DNA of 64,000 bases. It comes from Adiantum capillus-veneris. Lineage: Eukaryota > Streptophyta > Polypodiopsida > Polypodiales > Pteridaceae. Made by a program: the position numbers and the translations under genes. Positions within the stretch are counted from its first letter, which is position 1. Every line of letters begins with the position of its first letter. Location of the stretch: contig CM043968.1 of the NCBI GenBank assembly GCA_014529385.2, forward strand, positions 23,530,513 through 23,594,512. Reading direction: 5' to 3'. This document shows positions 60,567-64,000 of the stretch, in pieces. Under the pieces are notes generated by a model. It made no database searches. It was given only the letters and a program-made list of their open reading frames with translations, and was not told where the DNA came from.

Positions 60567-61592
60567 TTAGTTCCCTTCCACCCCGCCTAGATGGCGTACT
60601 CCGGGATGACTGTGTGCATGGGTTGAACAATTGTGTCTATGCATAGCCTTGGTTGGCTCTACCATGCTTTGAAGAGCAATGCAATTCAAACCATTATACT
60701 GTGCAAGAGTTGGGTCTTGAGTAATGAACTCAAGGGTTTCTGAGGTCGAGGTTTTCTTTTGCTGTCTACCAAACAGAAAGTCTTGTAGCTTGTGTGCTCT
60801 TTGCTTTATTGTACCGTCATGATGCTTTGGCACGCTAAATTTTTTAACCTGTCAGTATCAAAGATGATGGTTGTCGAGCTTTAACTTGCCATTGGTATAT
60901 GGGTTTTCCTTGGTTAGAATGTTGTGGTTGAGTGTTTTGAGGCTTAACCCTCCACTGCTTCATCAGTTTTACAGTTTGTGGAGAAGATAAGTGCTCCAAA
61001 TCCATTTCGTTTTAGGTTGCCTCCTCGAAGATGCTCCTATTTGTGTTTTGAATTTTGGAACCGTCTTTGGTATAGTAGATGATGTTTTGGGCACCCAAAT
61101 TTAAATCGGCTTGTCCTTAAGTTGTGCCTTTGGTACCTAGATATGCCTGACTCCTTGCGTGCTACTTGTAGCATTTGCTTGTCTATAGGATGGAGAAGAT
61201 TGATTGCCTTGTGGTTTGTTGTGCTAGTAATCTCTTTTCCATTCTTCTTTGCTTGGTGCAATTGAAACAATGAGTTGTCCGCCTTTAGGTGATAGCTTGA
61301 GCTGATTGGTATCCCAATCTGGTACTGCCTTGTATGTCCGCATCCATGAGATTCCAAGAATCATTGTTTCATTCATGTGTTCATCTGGTAAGCATACAAA
61401 CTGATGAGGGCATGACCATCCATGTACTATCACATTTAAGTTGACTACTCCCAATGTCGGTGTTGGGTTCTTGTTGCATCCATTAATAGTCGATATTCCT
61501 GCTTTCAAAGACTGACTTGTTGCTTTCTTGTACGTATAATAACTGATTGCATTTACTCGAGCTCCTATATTGACCAATTCAAGCCTCTCTCA
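60567..61592 (-). pseudogene. Retropepsin-like segment and linker, placed after integrase
   Basis: Minus strand. 61224-61577 reads LVNIGARVNAISYYTYKKA, then HMNETMILGISWMRTYKAV and PDWDTNQLKLSPKGGQL. This is the pattern of a gypsy aspartic protease (DTGA ... ILGxxW ... DW), but the catalytic DTG is NIG, so the Asp is lost. After frameshifts, blocks such as NLGAQNIIYYTKDGSK (61037-61100) look like the protease-RT linker. A further open stretch lies at 60567-60833 with no motif. In gypsy elements protease normally precedes RT and integrase; here it directly follows integrase in the same frame, so it comes from a rearrangement. Confidence 0.65.
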
Positions 61593-62470
61593 CAATTCAG
61601 GTTCAATCCATTCAAGACTCTTAGCTACCCTTAGTGTTGGCAATAGAAATTCTGTCGACAGTATGGCATCAAGACCACAAACAAGGTTAAGGGTGTAGCA
61701 TTTAAAGCTGTCTTGAATGAAACTCTATAATCCCATAGACCAGCATGGAGATTCATTTCCCAATCTGTCCATCCTGAACTAACTACTTTAGTCAATACCG
61801 AGCTAAGAATTTTATTTGTATGCTCAGCTTGTCCATTTGCTTGTGGGAGATAGGGAGCCGATTTGTTATGAATGACCATAAATTCATTAAGCACATACTC
61901 AATTACCTCATTGAGGCAATGAGTTCCCCTATCACAAATAATTTCTATTGGCAATCCATATCTTGTGAACACATTTTCATATAAGAATGTGGTTGTGGTT
62001 CTGGCATCATTCTTTTGAGTTGCTTTAGCCTAGGCCCACTTGGTCAAATAGTCTGTAGTAGCTACAAGGATATATTTAGCCTGGGTTCTATAAGCAGGTG
62101 GCTGTATTGGCCCAACAAAGTCTATACCCCATTTTGCAAAATCTCTTGCCCCTATCATTGGTCTTAAGGGCATGCTACCTACACGTGTTGGCATTTTAGC
62201 TCGTTGACATGCATCACACCTTTGAACATATTCTTTGGCATTTGCAAAAAGTGTTTGCCACCATCTGCCTGCCATTAAGATTTCTCTTGCGATGGTCTCA
62301 CTAGAAAAGTGACCTCTAGCTAATCCAGCATGTGCTTGTTCATGATGGAAATATATTCGTCTTCATTTGCACAAAGACGCAAATGTTGATCCTTTCCTCT
62401 TTGATATAATTGGTTTCCAATAAGAGCATAGTCTCTTGCTTCAGTTTCAATTGCTCTTTGGCGGCGTTTA
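61593..62470 (-). pseudogene. Gypsy integrase (second, near-complete)
   Basis: Minus strand. A linker ERQRAIETEARDYALIGNQL-type stretch (about 62380-62470) precedes a zinc-binding region CDACQRAKMP and the core FAKWGIDFVGPIQPPAYRTQ, ATTDYLTKWA (62030-62275). After a frameshift, FTRYGLPIEIICDRGTHCLN and PYLPQANGQAEHTNKILSSV follow (61631-61972). The DDE residues are visible as D in GIDFVGP, D in CDRGTH and E in GQAEHTNK. A one-base frameshift near 61680 leads into EFLLPTLRVAKSLEWIEPEL, ending at a TGA at about 61593 that abuts the protease-like segment. Confidence 0.8.
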
Positions 62471-62975
62471 CTCATATCCTCAAGTTATGTTTGACTTGAT
62501 AAGTAAGTAACTAGATAGTTACTCCACTTAGGAACAAGGAACAATATCACGTGAGGTATGGGTGCTTGTTTTTGGCATTGAGGACATTTTTTTACAAAAG
62601 AATGAATATCCCTCCTCATAGTTGGCCAAAATAATCCAAGTCGTGAGGTATGGGTGCTTGTTTTTGGCATTGAGGACATTGTTTTACAAAAGAATGAACA
62701 TCCCTCCTCATAGTTGGCCAAAATACTCCAAGTCTCAAGATCCATTGTATAGTTTGGTCTTTTGCAAAGTGAAGTCCTACTATGGTAATATGTGCTTGAC
62801 TTAGGTATTGAGTTTTCTCTTCAGGATTAATGCACAAAAGCAATATTCCATCCCGATTTCTTTTGTACAACCTTCCAACTAGTAATTGATACATAGCCGA
62901 TTGCTCAATTAATCCGATTGTAATCGGAAGTGGTATTTGTGAATCCACTTGAGCTATGGTCATCGATGATACCAT
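62471..62975 (-). pseudogene. Gypsy integrase zinc-binding region (first, partly duplicated)
   Basis: Minus strand. 62616-62975 reads SAMYQLLVGRLYKRNRDGIL, HITIVGLHFAKDQTIQWIL, then VFWPTMRRDVHSFVKQCPQC. This is the H2C2 zinc-binding N-terminal part of a gypsy integrase. It is followed by a second, shifted copy of its end and then by PKWSNYLVTYLSSQT, which belongs to the RNase H-integrase linker of the next integrase. No catalytic core follows this first zinc region. Confidence 0.75.
62550..62733. repeat. 92-base tandem duplication in integrase
   Basis: 62550-62641 and 62642-62733 are near identical (plus-strand cgtgaggtatgggtgcttg to ctccaag). It duplicates the codons for LGxFWPTMRRDxHSFVKxCPQ and, because 92 is not a multiple of three, shifts the frame. 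Confidence 0.9.
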
Positions 62976-62987
62976 ATTTTTTGACCA

Positions 62988-63380
62988 TCAAGGTATCATT
63001 TCCACGGAGAACAGATATGCATCTGGTAGATCACCATCTACTCCCCTAGGTGGTTCTCCTGAAACAATCCTTGACAAATGATCCGCTCTTTGATGAATGG
63101 TGCCCTTTTTCACAACTACAGTGAAATCAAATTCCAAAAGAATAATGAACCATCTCACTATTCTTCCTGAGTTGCATGTCTTGTTGACTAAGTACAATAA
63201 GGCTTGGTGGTCCACAAAGAGCACAAATTTGTTTGCTAATAGGTAATGTCTATACTTTTTTACGGCATAGATCATTCCTAATCCTTCCCTTTCTGTGGTT
63301 GTGTAGTTTTTCTCTGCCATATTCAACTCTTTGCTAGCATAAGAAATAGGAAAATCAATTTTCCCATCTCCTGGTTGAGC
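62988..63380 (-). pseudogene. Gypsy RNase H domain
   Basis: Minus strand. PGDGKIDFPISYASKELN runs in frame into the ORF at 62988-63326 with MAEKNYTTTEREGLGMIYAV, KKYRHYLLANKFVLFVDHQA, LLYLVNK and KGTIHQRADHLSRI. These are the typical RNase H motifs of plant gypsy pol. The catalytic Glu (TEREGLG) and the two Asp residues (VDHQAL, ADHLSR) are kept. It is preceded not by RT but by a protease-RT linker, so RT has been deleted. Confidence 0.82.
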
Positions 63381-63720
63381 TAGGATATTTCAATAAGCTT
63401 AACAAAAGTTCTTCTTCATCTTCGTCAGGTTGTTTGCAATGTAGGCAGGTCTAGGCTTTTCTCCTGGTTTGGCCAGATCTATCTATTTTGTGTTTTCAGG
63501 TCCTTTGTAGGACTCGCCTTGTTCTTGTAGTTCCCTAACAGGTTGTTCGACTATGATTTTTTGGTCTTAGAGAGTATATATCTTGTAATGGGATGGAACA
63601 CTCATTACATCTTCACCGTCCTCCTCAGTGGTTTCCATTTCAGTTGTATATATCTCCTTTAGAGATTTCTTCAACTCTTGATACTTCTTTCTCCGTTCAA
63701 CTCGTGTCATGGTTGAATTC
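63381..63720 (-). pseudogene. Gypsy protease-RT linker, RT deleted
   Basis: Minus strand, read from 63720: ERRKKYQELKKSLKEIYTTE, then VPSHYKIYTL, IIVEQPVRELQEQGESYKGP, then IDLAKPGEKPRPAYIANNLT. The last block is the sequence type that precedes RT in plant gypsy pol. It stops near 63395 and the C-terminal RT/RNase H sequence PGDGKIDF begins, so the whole polymerase domain is missing. Confidence 0.65.
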
Positions 63721-64000
63721 TTGTCCTGGTACTTAGGTTTTGCTTGAGTTTCCTTCCTTGTTTTTCTTGATGTTTTTGATTTTTTCTGCTTTTTGTTTAA
63801 AAAATATCTACTAGAGTGATTTTTTCTTTGACATAGTCATGTGTATCCATCTGCATCAGAAACTGTGTTCTACTGGAGACTGATGGCATATGTCTAGCTT
63901 TCAAGTTTCTTGTGTCTCTTTTTCATCTATACCATTTCTGTCTTCTCGGTTTTTGTTTTGGAAGTCAAAAAACTTTTCCTCCCCTCCTTTCATGAGTAGT
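63721..64000. other. Window edge, probably gypsy polyprotein
   Basis: T-rich on the plus strand and Lys-rich if read on the minus strand, as in the adjacent linker. No independent feature. The element's protease, gag and 5' LTR are expected beyond this edge. Confidence 0.4.

Overview
This window looks like nuclear DNA of a land plant with a large, repeat-rich genome. The evidence is plant-type Ty1/copia and Ty3/gypsy (chromovirus) retrotransposons nested in one another, long dinucleotide microsatellites, and no bacterial-style genes. A decayed DUF7869-type gene near the middle would fit a fern, lycophyte, bryophyte or gymnosperm better than a flowering plant, but that rests on family recollection, not on a search. 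I see no intact host gene, tRNA, rRNA or CRISPR. The only uninterrupted long reading frame is the 1324-residue polyprotein of a copia element at 29961-33935.

Layout. 1-3420: microsatellites and AT-rich DNA without recognisable genes. 3421-5895: a decayed plus-strand coding region of unknown family. 5896-8440: a gypsy 5' end (LTR end, possible primer-binding site, gag) cut by the 3' half of a copia element. 10265-26480: about 15 kb of minisatellite in three arrays (A 10265-21430, B 21431-23275, C 25061-26480). All three share one perfectly self-complementary core, 10-base arms CCCTATGGCC and GGCCATAGGG, but have different sequence between cores. Array A contains seven hairpins of about 125 bases with roughly 50-base arms, and a higher-order repeat that includes a duplicated non-array segment.

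26535-35273: a decayed gene whose frame joins a TNP1/En-Spm-like segment to a Cys-rich DUF7869-type protein. A structurally complete Ty1/copia element (28711-34236) splits it inside the conserved GHTHEDID motif. That element has identical 217-base LTRs, a 5-base target duplication ATAGA, a primer-binding site, a polypurine tract and an open polyprotein, so the insertion is very young.

35274-64000: microsatellites (G29, TG/CA, 160 bases of GA), an older minus-strand copia element (39665-44511), a minus-strand chromovirus (45590-48195) cut by a 1.6 kb LTR, a second copy of that LTR in opposite orientation (50249-51841), a plus-strand gypsy 5' end (LTR, primer-binding site, gag; 52639-54840), and a minus-strand chimeric gypsy (54841-63720). 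The chimera has lost its reverse transcriptase, carries two integrase zinc-binding regions and has a protease-like segment after the integrase. A decayed coiled-coil extra ORF lies before its polypurine tract and 3' LTR.

Nothing here forms an operon or pathway. Most of the window reads as layered insertion, duplication and decay. The most unusual structure is the family of palindrome-cored arrays with embedded long hairpins. The most informative biological event is the copia insertion into the DUF7869-like gene.
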